A stretch of 64,000 bases of DNA from Parahoeflea alexandrii. GTDB lineage: Bacteria; Pseudomonadota; Alphaproteobacteria; Rhizobiales; Rhizobiaceae. The DNA lies in NCBI RefSeq assembly GCF_024105735.1, contig NZ_JAAAML010000003.1, forward strand, positions 310,001-374,000, given 5' to 3'. The notes beneath the pieces are model-generated. The model did no database searches, had not been told where the DNA came from, and was given only the letters and a program-made list of their open reading frames with translations. Shown here piece by piece: positions 55,064-62,517 of the stretch (positions are counted from its first letter, which is position 1; each line of letters begins with the position of its first letter). The position numbers and the translations under genes were made by a program.

Positions 55064-55441
55064 ATGATGCAGGGATTGAGAGAGCTGGAAACGAGACGAC
55101 TGGTCTTTGCGACCCTGTTCGTTCCGTTGCTGCTTGCCTCGTTCTTCTCGGTCCACACCATGCCGCGGTTCTCCGGTCAGGGCATGGAGATCGTCATCTG
55201 TACAGGTACCGGCTTCGAGACGGTCTCCCAGGGCGATGAAGGCGATCCGGCCGGAGATCCCGCGAAATCGCTTTGCGACTGGTCGATGCAGGTGCATGCG
55301 GCGGCCCTGCCGCAGGCGGGCGCGGCGCTTGAGCCGGTAGCGCTTGGCGATGCCGAAGCTCTCGCTTTCGAAAAAACCATCCTGCGTGCCGGCGTGTTCA
55401 AGTCCGGCCGCCATGCCCGGGCGCCGCCCGTCCTTCTCTGA
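55064..55441 (+). CDS. Small DUF2946-like hypothetical protein
   Basis: 125 residues with an N-terminal hydrophobic segment (VFATLFVPLLLASFFSV), then MEIVICTGTGF and CDWSMQVHAAA. The Cys/His arrangement and the PepSY gene just downstream recall DUF2946 proteins of metal-uptake clusters; assignment is tentative. AGGGG precedes the ATG. Confidence 0.6.
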   Translation: MMQGLRELETRRLVFATLFVPLLLASFFSVHTMPRFSGQGMEIVICTGTGFETVSQGDEGDPAGDPAKSLCDWSMQVHAAALPQAGAALEPVALGDAEALAFEKTILRAGVFKSGRHARAPPVLL

Positions 55442-55483
55442 CACCCGTAATTCAAAGCAATTCTTTTGTCAGAGGAGAGACTG

Positions 55484-56890
55484 ATGGTCTCGATCGATTC
55501 GTCCGGTGCGCCGGCGCAGGCCACAGCGCCTGCCGGCACCAGCAAACTCTATCTCGCGGCATGGCGCTGGCATTTCTATGCCGGGCTCTATGTCATCCCG
55601 TTCTTCGCCATGCTGGCCATTACCGGCATGGCCATGGCCTGGATCGCCTATATCGATGGCCGTGACGGCGAACGCATCGCCGTTCAACAGCAAGCGGTGG
55701 CCCAATCCGTCTCGGTGCAGGCCGATGCAGCGCTGGCCGCCATTCCCGGCGGCACGCTCAGGCAATATGTCGCCCCCCGCGCCGCAGATCTCGCCGCCAT
55801 CTTCCGCGTCGATCTCGACGGCAAGGCGACCATGGTCGCGGTCGACCCCTACACCGCGACCGTGCTTGCGGAGTATCCGCGCCGCAGCGGCTGGTATGAC
55901 TTCTTCGACAACGTTCACAGCGACCTCCTGCTCGGTGTCACCGGCGACCGGATGATAGAGATCGCAGCCTCCCTCGGCATGGTGCTGATCGCCACCGGGC
56001 TTTACATGTGGTGGCCACGCAATGCGGGCTGGCGCGGAACGCTGGTCCCGTCTCTTGGCCGCGGCGGCAGGGCGATGTGGCGTTCGCTGCACGGGGTGGT
56101 CGGCTTCTGGATCTCGCTGTTCCTGGTGTTCTTCCTCGTCTCCGGCCTGTCTTGGGCTGGCGTCTGGGGCGGGATGATGGTGCAGGCCTGGAGCCAGTTT
56201 CCGGCTGAGAAATGGGACAATGTTCCGCTCTCCGACGAGACCCACGCTTCCATGAACCATGGCCCGAAGGAAGTTCCCTGGGCGCTGGAACAGACCCCGA
56301 TGCCCGCGTCCGGCAGCCAGGCCGGTGAGGCAGGACTGGCCGCAGGGTCCGAGGTCACCATCGACAACATGGACCGGTTGGCCCGCGCAATCGGCTTCGA
56401 CGGCCGCTACCAGATGAACGTCCCCACCGGCGAAACCGGCGTCTACACTTTCAGCCGGGATTCGATGAGCACCGACAGTACCGACCCGATGTCGGACCGC
56501 ACCGTGCATGTCGACCGCTACACCGGCAACATCCTGGCCGACGTCCGCTATGAGGACTATTCCTGGGCGGGGAAGGCCATGGCGGTGGGTATTGCGCTGC
56601 ACATGGGCACCATGGGGCTGTGGAGCGTGCTCGCCAACACGGCTGTCTGCCTGTCGGTGCTGTTCCTGTGCGCAAGCAGCGTGGTGATGTGGTGGAAGCG
56701 CCGGGCAGGGGGCTTGCGCCTCTCCGCGCCGCCCCTGCCGCGCGACATGCCGCTCTGGCAGGGCGCCACATTTGTTGCGCTCGCAGTCTCGATGGCGTTC
56801 CCGATGGCGGGTCTCACCCTGCTCGTGGTGATGGTCGTGGACATGCTTGTCCTCTCCCGCATCCCGGCGCTCAAACGCGCGCTCTCCTGA
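55484..56890 (+). CDS. PepSY-associated membrane protein
   Basis: 468 residues with four main membrane segments: WHFYAGLYVIPFFAMLAITG at the start, EIAASLGMVLIATGLYMWW, FWISLFLVFFLVSGLSWAG, and a C-terminal pair. PepSY-like parts contain FRVDLDGKATMVAVDPYTATVL and VHVDRYTGNILADVRYEDY. Family members are linked to iron or other metal uptake. ATG 55484 has AGAGGAGA upstream. It follows the DUF2946-like gene by 42 bp and is probably co-transcribed. Confidence 0.87.
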   Translation: MVSIDSSGAPAQATAPAGTSKLYLAAWRWHFYAGLYVIPFFAMLAITGMAMAWIAYIDGRDGERIAVQQQAVAQSVSVQADAALAAIPGGTLRQYVAPRAADLAAIFRVDLDGKATMVAVDPYTATVLAEYPRRSGWYDFFDNVHSDLLLGVTGDRMIEIAASLGMVLIATGLYMWWPRNAGWRGTLVPSLGRGGRAMWRSLHGVVGFWISLFLVFFLVSGLSWAGVWGGMMVQAWSQFPAEKWDNVPLSDETHASMNHGPKEVPWALEQTPMPASGSQAGEAGLAAGSEVTIDNMDRLARAIGFDGRYQMNVPTGETGVYTFSRDSMSTDSTDPMSDRTVHVDRYTGNILADVRYEDYSWAGKAMAVGIALHMGTMGLWSVLANTAVCLSVLFLCASSVVMWWKRRAGGLRLSAPPLPRDMPLWQGATFVALAVSMAFPMAGLTLLVVMVVDMLVLSRIPALKRALS

Positions 56891-56906
56891 TGCACTGACA
56901 ACGGGA

Positions 56907-56932
56907 AGGCCGCGTCCGAAGGGGCGCGGCCT
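56907..56932 (+). terminator. Weak terminator-like hairpin
   Basis: AGGCCGCG / CGCGGCCT, 8-bp stem, 17 bases after the PepSY-protein stop; no T run. Confidence 0.35.
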
Positions 56933-57079
56933 GGCTCTCGCACCGTTTCGTGCACCGGCCTGATCCGCCCGCAGAGGCCCGACCGGTCATTTCAGCGTTT
57001 CTTAGAACAATTGCGATATCGAAGCAGTTGCATTCCCAAAATCATGCGCGGAAAGCGATGCTGGAGAAAGGCCGAAACG

Positions 57080-58072
57080 ATGTTCGAGATCCGCACCAGG
57101 CGGCAGGTCTACAGGATGACGGCGATCATCACCCTGTTCGCGGTGCTGATCCCGGTTTTGACATTCGCGCTGCCATTTGCCTTTTTCGGCAAGGCCTATC
57201 TCGGCTTCTTCGCCATTGCAGTCTTCCCAGCGGCCCTGATCCCGCTGTTTCTGGCACCGCCGATCGCCATCATCATTCTCCAGATGTTCCGCAGGCAGAC
57301 CCTGACCATCGACAAGGTCGACGAATACATAAGGTACGACGCGCTCACCGGGGTCCTGACCCGCACCTACCTGCTCGGCAAGAGCCGGGAACAGCTTGCA
57401 GCCGGTGGCGGCGCATTCCTGATGATCGATGCGGATCATTTCAAGGCGATCAACGACACCCATGGTCATGATGTGGGCGACGAGGCGCTCAAGAAGCTGG
57501 CCGAGGTGCTGCGCAAGGCGCTGACAACCGAGGCGCTGATCGGCCGGCTGGGCGGAGAGGAATTCGGCGTTCTGCTGCCCGGTGCCAACCATGCCAGAGC
57601 CGCCATGGCCGCTGAAGCGGTCTGCAGCCTGATGCGGTCGGAGGCCGGCACCATCGCCGGCCATGAAATCGGCCTGACGGTCAGCATTGGCTGCGCCGTA
57701 CATATTCCCGGACAGACACTCGAACGCATCATGAAGCGCGCCGATGCCGCGCTCTACCAGGCCAAGCGCACTGGCCGTGATCGTGTCTGCGTTGCCGAAG
57801 CCGAAGGCGCCGTGTCCGTGCAAGAGCCGGAGGCAGTTGTCGCCGACACTGCCGGAAAACCGGCGCGCGGCGGCGACCGCAACAACAGGCGCTTAACCCG
57901 CCAGCGTCCACAGCCCGTGGCCGAGCAGGCCGATCAGCAGAACCACCTGGGCCAGGAACGACAGGCCGAAGCCGCCGCCGCGCTGCCAGCCCGGCGCGTC
58001 CTCCTGGATGAAGTGCCAGGCATGCAGTGCCCGGCCGATGGTAAAGACCAGCCCGAGCCCGTGCGCCGCTGA
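57080..58072 (+). CDS. GGDEF diguanylate cyclase, membrane-bound
   Basis: 330 residues. Two hydrophobic segments (ITLFAVLIPVLTFALPFAFF and LGFFAIAVFPAALIPLFLAPP) precede a GGDEF domain from about residue 90: DALTGVLTR, DADHFKAINDTHGHDVGDEAL, and the catalytic GGEEF in GRLGGEEFGVLLPG. It should make cyclic-di-GMP. The last ~70 residues are low-complexity and the gene overlaps the end of the convergent MAPEG gene by 180 bases. ATG 57080 with GAAAGG upstream. Confidence 0.9.
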   Translation: MFEIRTRRQVYRMTAIITLFAVLIPVLTFALPFAFFGKAYLGFFAIAVFPAALIPLFLAPPIAIIILQMFRRQTLTIDKVDEYIRYDALTGVLTRTYLLGKSREQLAAGGGAFLMIDADHFKAINDTHGHDVGDEALKKLAEVLRKALTTEALIGRLGGEEFGVLLPGANHARAAMAAEAVCSLMRSEAGTIAGHEIGLTVSIGCAVHIPGQTLERIMKRADAALYQAKRTGRDRVCVAEAEGAVSVQEPEAVVADTAGKPARGGDRNNRRLTRQRPQPVAEQADQQNHLGQERQAEAAAALPARRVLLDEVPGMQCPADGKDQPEPVRR

Positions 58073-58309
58073 AACCGGCATGCCGATCAGGGCACCGATG
58101 AGCAGCATGACGAAGAACATCGGCATGTTCTCGACCGCATTGGCATGGCCACGGATGATCCGGATCAGGTGCTTGATCCCGCCGTCGCCGATCGAGACCT
58201 TGTACCTGCCTCGCAACCGCCCGGTTTCGGTCGCGATCCACAGCAGGATCGCCATGTTGAGCGCGGCGTAAATGCCGACTGCCGAAAGGACTGATGTCAG
58301 GTCTTGCAT
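57893..58309 (-). CDS. MAPEG-family membrane protein
   Basis: 138 residues with four membrane segments. RGHANAVENMPMFFVMLLI (the MAPEG motif with Asn-Ala-x-Glu-Asn) and LGLVFTIGRALHAWHF fit the membrane-associated eicosanoid/glutathione metabolism family, whose bacterial members are poorly characterised. GGAGATC precedes the ATG. Its last 180 bases overlap the GGDEF gene on the other strand. Confidence 0.9.
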   Translation of the reverse strand: MQDLTSVLSAVGIYAALNMAILLWIATETGRLRGRYKVSIGDGGIKHLIRIIRGHANAVENMPMFFVMLLIGALIGMPVSAAHGLGLVFTIGRALHAWHFIQEDAPGWQRGGGFGLSFLAQVVLLIGLLGHGLWTLAG

Positions 58310-58433
58310 TGTGGATCTCCGTCAGATGGGTAGGTTGGACCATGCGGTCCCGGGCCTATGCGATGCCGGGTTTTGTGCATGAAGTAAACAGGTTTGGTGT
58401 CCTGCGCCTGGTTTGTCGCGCGATGTTCGCGGG

Positions 58434-58688
58434 CTAGCGCAAATGCCTGGTCGGCTGCTCCAGTTGAAACACATCGTCCCGCAGACTGTCCATCCGCTTT
58501 CCTATCAGGTCCTGCGCATCGTAGAGCCCGCGATTGTAGAAATACGCGCCCATCTTCTCGCTGAAGAACCGCATCAGCATTTCCGCCGGCAGCGAACCGA
58601 TATCCTGGTCGAGCTCGTCGCGGAAATACTCCTGGATTTCACCCACCATGGCCTTGGTTTCCTCGCGGCTGAACGTGATCGGCTTCAT
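58434..58688 (-). CDS. DUF2164-family protein
   Basis: 84 residues: FSREETKAMVGEIQEYFRDELDQDIGSLPAEMLMRFFSEKMGAYFYNRGLYDAQ is the DUF2164 pattern almost throughout. ATG 58688 chosen; the upstream extension is proline-rich and unlike the family. Function unknown. Confidence 0.85.
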   Translation of the reverse strand: MKPITFSREETKAMVGEIQEYFRDELDQDIGSLPAEMLMRFFSEKMGAYFYNRGLYDAQDLIGKRMDSLRDDVFQLEQPTRHLR

Positions 58689-58759
58689 TGGTCTCTCTTG
58701 GATAGCTGGAATTGGAAAGTGCGGGGGACCCGGGCAAACCACGAGCCGGTTTTTGGCCG

Positions 58760-60397
58760 CTAGCGATGCTCTTCCTCGCTGGCGGCGATCAGGCGGCGGT
58801 TGAAGTGACTGACCGCCTTGACCTGCTCGGCCCAGGCCACGATCCGCCCCGTCTCCTCGTCGGCCACCACCGGCAGGCGCGTATGCCCGCTCGAATCGAA
58901 CACGCGCAACGCCGTCTCCAGCGTGTCGGTTGGTTTGAGCGACGGTGTCTCTCGCTCGGGGTCAAGGTACTCGGCTTCGGCATCGTCGGCCGGCAGCGTC
59001 ATGAAATCCATCACCCGGGCGTTGCGCAGCTCGGTCCGGTGCGGCCCGTCCTTGACGAACAGCCCGCGCATTTCAAGTTGCCACTGGAAATAGGAATGCC
59101 CGTGCAGCGCCAGGTTCGCCCCGTGCGCGATCGCGACGGTGAGCAGCAATGCGATCGACAGCGCATAGCCGCCGGTCAGCTCGAACACGATCACCGTGGT
59201 CGAGATCGGCGCGCCGAGCACCGCACCCGCCACCGCGCCCATGCCGAGGATCGAGTAGAGCGCCTGGCTCGAGGCAAGTTCGGGAAAGGCGCTTGCCGCG
59301 ATGATGCCGAAGGCGCCGCCGGTCATGGCGCCGAGATAGAGCGAGGGGGAGAACACCCCGCCGCCGAACCGCGCGGCCAGCGTGACCGCCGTGGCCAGCG
59401 TCTTCATCAGGATCAGTGTGAGCATCAGCGCCAGCGGCAACTGCCCCCACAAAGCCAGGTCCGTGGCCTCGTAGCCGACGCCGAGCACATGGGGAAAGGC
59501 AACCCCCATCAGGCCGACGGCCAGCCCGCCGCAAATCGGCAGCGCCCAGATCGGCACTGGTGAGCGCCGCGCCACATATTCGGCCGAAAACAGCGCGAAC
59601 TGAAAGGCTGCGGCCACCATCGCGCAGACCACGCCCAGCAGCGCGAACGCCGGAAACTCCCAGTAAGAGGTGATCTGGTAGGAGGGCACGATGAAGGCCG
59701 CGGCATCGCCGAACCAGAGCCGCGAGACAATCGCGCCCGCCGAAGACGCGATCACCACCGGCACGAAGGCGCGCGAGGCGTAGTGGCCGAGGATCACTTC
59801 ATGGGCAAACAGCACGCCTGCGATCGGCGCGTTGAAGCTTGCCGATATCGCCGAGGCGACGCCTGCGGCCATCAGCGTCCTCCGTGCATAATCGGGCAGG
59901 TGCAGCCGTTCGCCCACGGCATTGGCCAGCGTCGCGCCGAGATGGATCACCGGACCCTCGCGGCCCGCGCTTCCGCCGGCACCAAGGGAAAACGCCGTGG
60001 TGAACGCGCTCAGCAAGCCTTCGCGCAGGCTCAGCCGCCGCCCGGTCAGGGCCCGCGCCTCGATCACGTCGGCCACGCCGCCGGTGCGCCGGGAGGGAAG
60101 AAAACGGCTGACGATGATGCCGACAACCACGCCGCCCAGCGTAGGCCCGGCGACGATCATGTACCAGGGTGTTTGGCGGGCGACCGAGAGCACCTGTTCG
60201 CTGGTGTCGCCGAGCCAGTAGAGCTGGACGATGCCGATCAACTGCCGGAAGCCGATCGCCGCCCAGGCCACCGACAGGCCGATGACGAGCGACAACAGCC
60301 AGATCACCGGCTGACGATGTTCGACAAAGGCCCTGATGTTGGGCAGCACCCATTGCCGGATGCGTCCAGGCACTGTGCGGACGATCTCAGGCAGCAT
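58760..60397 (-). CDS. ClC-family chloride channel/transporter with CBS domain
   Basis: 545 residues. Selectivity motifs GSAGREGPV (with the gating Glu) and GGGVFSPSLYLGA, plus the membrane core between. The C-terminal 110 residues (ARVMDFMTLPAD to RLPVVADEETGRIV) are CBS-like. It moves Cl- or other anions through the inner membrane. It starts three bases after the thioesterase stop, with AGGATGAG as site, so both are one unit. Confidence 0.93.
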   Translation of the reverse strand: MLPEIVRTVPGRIRQWVLPNIRAFVEHRQPVIWLLSLVIGLSVAWAAIGFRQLIGIVQLYWLGDTSEQVLSVARQTPWYMIVAGPTLGGVVVGIIVSRFLPSRRTGGVADVIEARALTGRRLSLREGLLSAFTTAFSLGAGGSAGREGPVIHLGATLANAVGERLHLPDYARRTLMAAGVASAISASFNAPIAGVLFAHEVILGHYASRAFVPVVIASSAGAIVSRLWFGDAAAFIVPSYQITSYWEFPAFALLGVVCAMVAAAFQFALFSAEYVARRSPVPIWALPICGGLAVGLMGVAFPHVLGVGYEATDLALWGQLPLALMLTLILMKTLATAVTLAARFGGGVFSPSLYLGAMTGGAFGIIAASAFPELASSQALYSILGMGAVAGAVLGAPISTTVIVFELTGGYALSIALLLTVAIAHGANLALHGHSYFQWQLEMRGLFVKDGPHRTELRNARVMDFMTLPADDAEAEYLDPERETPSLKPTDTLETALRVFDSSGHTRLPVVADEETGRIVAWAEQVKAVSHFNRRLIAASEEEHR

Positions 60398-60400
60398 CTC

Positions 60401-60898
60401 TCATCCTGTCTGGTGGGCCGGTTTGCGCGCGATCCCGACGGACCGTCCGGCGCGTTCGGGCCGGGGCAGGCGCCTGTGCGCTTCAGCCATGCGGCCGACA
60501 TTGGCGACGACGTCATCGGGCATCGGCGTTGTCCTGGGGCCGCTCATGTCGATATGCAGCAGCATCGCCTCGCAGGTTGCAGACAGCCAGCCGTCCACAT
60601 GCATCAGTTCCTGGAACAGGTGGATCCGCTTGGCGTCAAAATCCATGAGCCGTGTATTCACGCTGACCCTGGCGTCGGGCTTGAGTTCGCGGACGTAGCA
60701 GACATGGGCTTCGGCTGTAAAAAAGCTGAGGTTCCGCTCGGCGAGGTAGCCAGGTCCACAACCAAGCAGCTCAAAGACATGATCGACGCCCTTGTCGAAC
60801 AGCACATTGTAGTAAGCCATGTTCAGGTGACCGTTGTAATCGAGCCAGGCCGGATCCAGTCCGCGCACTGGCGCGATCACCGGAGCATCAAAAATCAT
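60401..60898 (-). CDS. Hot-dog thioesterase-family protein
   Basis: 165 residues. DYNGHLNMAYYNVLFDKGVDHVFELLG at the N-terminus (catalytic Asp/Asn-Gly-His region) places it in the 4-hydroxybenzoyl-CoA thioesterase-like family; carnitine-pathway (betainyl-CoA) thioesterases look similar, but no carnitine genes are adjacent. It hydrolyses an acyl-CoA in the cytoplasm. Divergent from the FAD oxidase gene and immediately upstream of the ClC gene. Confidence 0.83.
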   Translation of the reverse strand: MIFDAPVIAPVRGLDPAWLDYNGHLNMAYYNVLFDKGVDHVFELLGCGPGYLAERNLSFFTAEAHVCYVRELKPDARVSVNTRLMDFDAKRIHLFQELMHVDGWLSATCEAMLLHIDMSGPRTTPMPDDVVANVGRMAEAHRRLPRPERAGRSVGIARKPAHQTG

Positions 60899-61057
60899 GG
60901 CTTCTCCCTTACCAATGTCTGCCAGCGGCCACTAATCTTCACCCTCAGCGCCGCCCACACTGGACAAGAGCGCCTCAGTTTGCACATTACCTCATCACGC
61001 CGAAGCAGCAAGCATTTGGCAGATAAAGCGTAAACACCATTGACCGGAGAAAACCAC

Positions 61058-62473
61058 ATGGGTCTGAGCGACCTCCAACCCGGCCTTCGCAACGAGGAAG
61101 GCATCCAGGCGGTCATCGGCGTGCTGCGTCAGCGTTTCGGCGAGCAATTGCAGACCGGTGAGGCGTTGCGCGCCCAGCACGCCCACACCACCACCTATAT
61201 TCCCGGCCAATTGCCCGATGCGGTGGTGTTCCCCGGCAACGCCGAGGAGGTCAAGCTTATCGTCCGGGCCTGCGCCGATCATCGCGTGCCGGTGATTCCC
61301 TTTGGCACCGGCACTTCGCTGGAAGGTCAGGTCAACGCGCCCAACGGCGGCATTTCCATCGACATGTCGCGCATGAACAGGGTGCTTGAGGTCAATGCCG
61401 AGGATCTCGACTGCACGGTCGAGCCGGGTGTGACCCGCGAGCAGCTCAATACGTATTTGCGTGACACCGGTCTGTTTTTCCCCATCGATCCGGGCGCCAA
61501 TGCCTCGATAGGCGGTATGACCTCGACGCGTGCATCGGGCACCAATGCGGTGCGCTATGGAACCATGCGCGACAATGTCATCGCCGTGACCGCCGTGACC
61601 GCGTCTGGCGAGGAGATCCGGACTGCCCGCCGCGCCCGCAAGTCCTCCGCCGGCTATGATCTGACCCGCCTGTTCGTCGGTTCCGAAGGCACGCTTGGCG
61701 TGATCACCTCGGTCACGCTGCGTCTGCAGGGCATCCCGCAGGCGATCTCCGGCGGGGTTTGTCCGTTCCCGACCGTCGAGGCCGCCTGCAACGCGGTCAT
61801 CATGACCATCCAGATGGGCATTCCGGTGGCCCGCATCGAACTCCTCGATGCGCTGCAGATGAAGGCCTGCAACGCCTACTCGAAGCTCGACAATCCCGAG
61901 AGCCCGTCGTTGTTCCTCGAGTTCCACGGCACCGAGGCCGGCGTTGCCGAACAGGCGGAGCTGTTCGGCGAGATCGCCGCGGAATGCGGTGGCGGCGAAT
62001 TCCTCTGGACCACCAATCCCGAGCAGCGCACCGAACTGTGGAAGGCGCGCCACAATGCCTACTGGGCCTCGTTGCAGCTCAGGCCCGGTGCCAAGGGCAT
62101 CTCGACCGATGTCTGCGTACCGATCTCCAGGCTCGCCGAATGTGTCGCCGCAACCCAGGAAGACATCGCCGCCGCCGGATTGATCGCGCCGATTGTCGGT
62201 CACGCCGGAGATGGAAACTTTCATGTTCTCATCCTGCTCGACACCGATGTTCCCGCCGAGATCAAGGCCGCTGAGGACTTCGTCGGGCGGCTCAATGCGC
62301 GTGCCCTGGCGATGGATGGAACCTGCACCGGTGAACATGGTATAGGTCAGGGCAAGCAGCCCTATCTCTCCCTGGAAATGGGGGAGGGGGTATCGGTGAT
62401 GCGGCAGATCAAGCAGGCGCTCGACCCCATGAACATCATGAACCCGGGCAAGATTTTTTCGTTCGAGAGCTGA
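61058..62473 (+). CDS. FAD-linked oxidase, D-lactate dehydrogenase/GlcD type
   Basis: 471 residues. FAD-binding domain: VIPFGTGTSLEGQVNAPNGGISI, DPGANASIGGMTSTRASGTNA; C-terminal domain: GHAGDGNFH and GTCTGEHGIGQGK (metal/substrate region), ending MNIMNPGKIF. It oxidises a 2-hydroxy acid such as D-lactate and passes electrons to cytochrome or another acceptor. ATG 61058 with GGAG upstream; a TTG at 61040 is less likely. Confidence 0.92.
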   Translation: MGLSDLQPGLRNEEGIQAVIGVLRQRFGEQLQTGEALRAQHAHTTTYIPGQLPDAVVFPGNAEEVKLIVRACADHRVPVIPFGTGTSLEGQVNAPNGGISIDMSRMNRVLEVNAEDLDCTVEPGVTREQLNTYLRDTGLFFPIDPGANASIGGMTSTRASGTNAVRYGTMRDNVIAVTAVTASGEEIRTARRARKSSAGYDLTRLFVGSEGTLGVITSVTLRLQGIPQAISGGVCPFPTVEAACNAVIMTIQMGIPVARIELLDALQMKACNAYSKLDNPESPSLFLEFHGTEAGVAEQAELFGEIAAECGGGEFLWTTNPEQRTELWKARHNAYWASLQLRPGAKGISTDVCVPISRLAECVAATQEDIAAAGLIAPIVGHAGDGNFHVLILLDTDVPAEIKAAEDFVGRLNARALAMDGTCTGEHGIGQGKQPYLSLEMGEGVSVMRQIKQALDPMNIMNPGKIFSFES

Positions 62474-62517
62474 AACCAACAGGCGCGGTCGTGCTGACCG
62501 CAAGGGAGGATTGAAAG

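Noticed and set aside
60995-62503. 502-codon open frame on the minus strand
   Set aside because: Antisense to the FAD oxidase, whose motifs are unambiguous.
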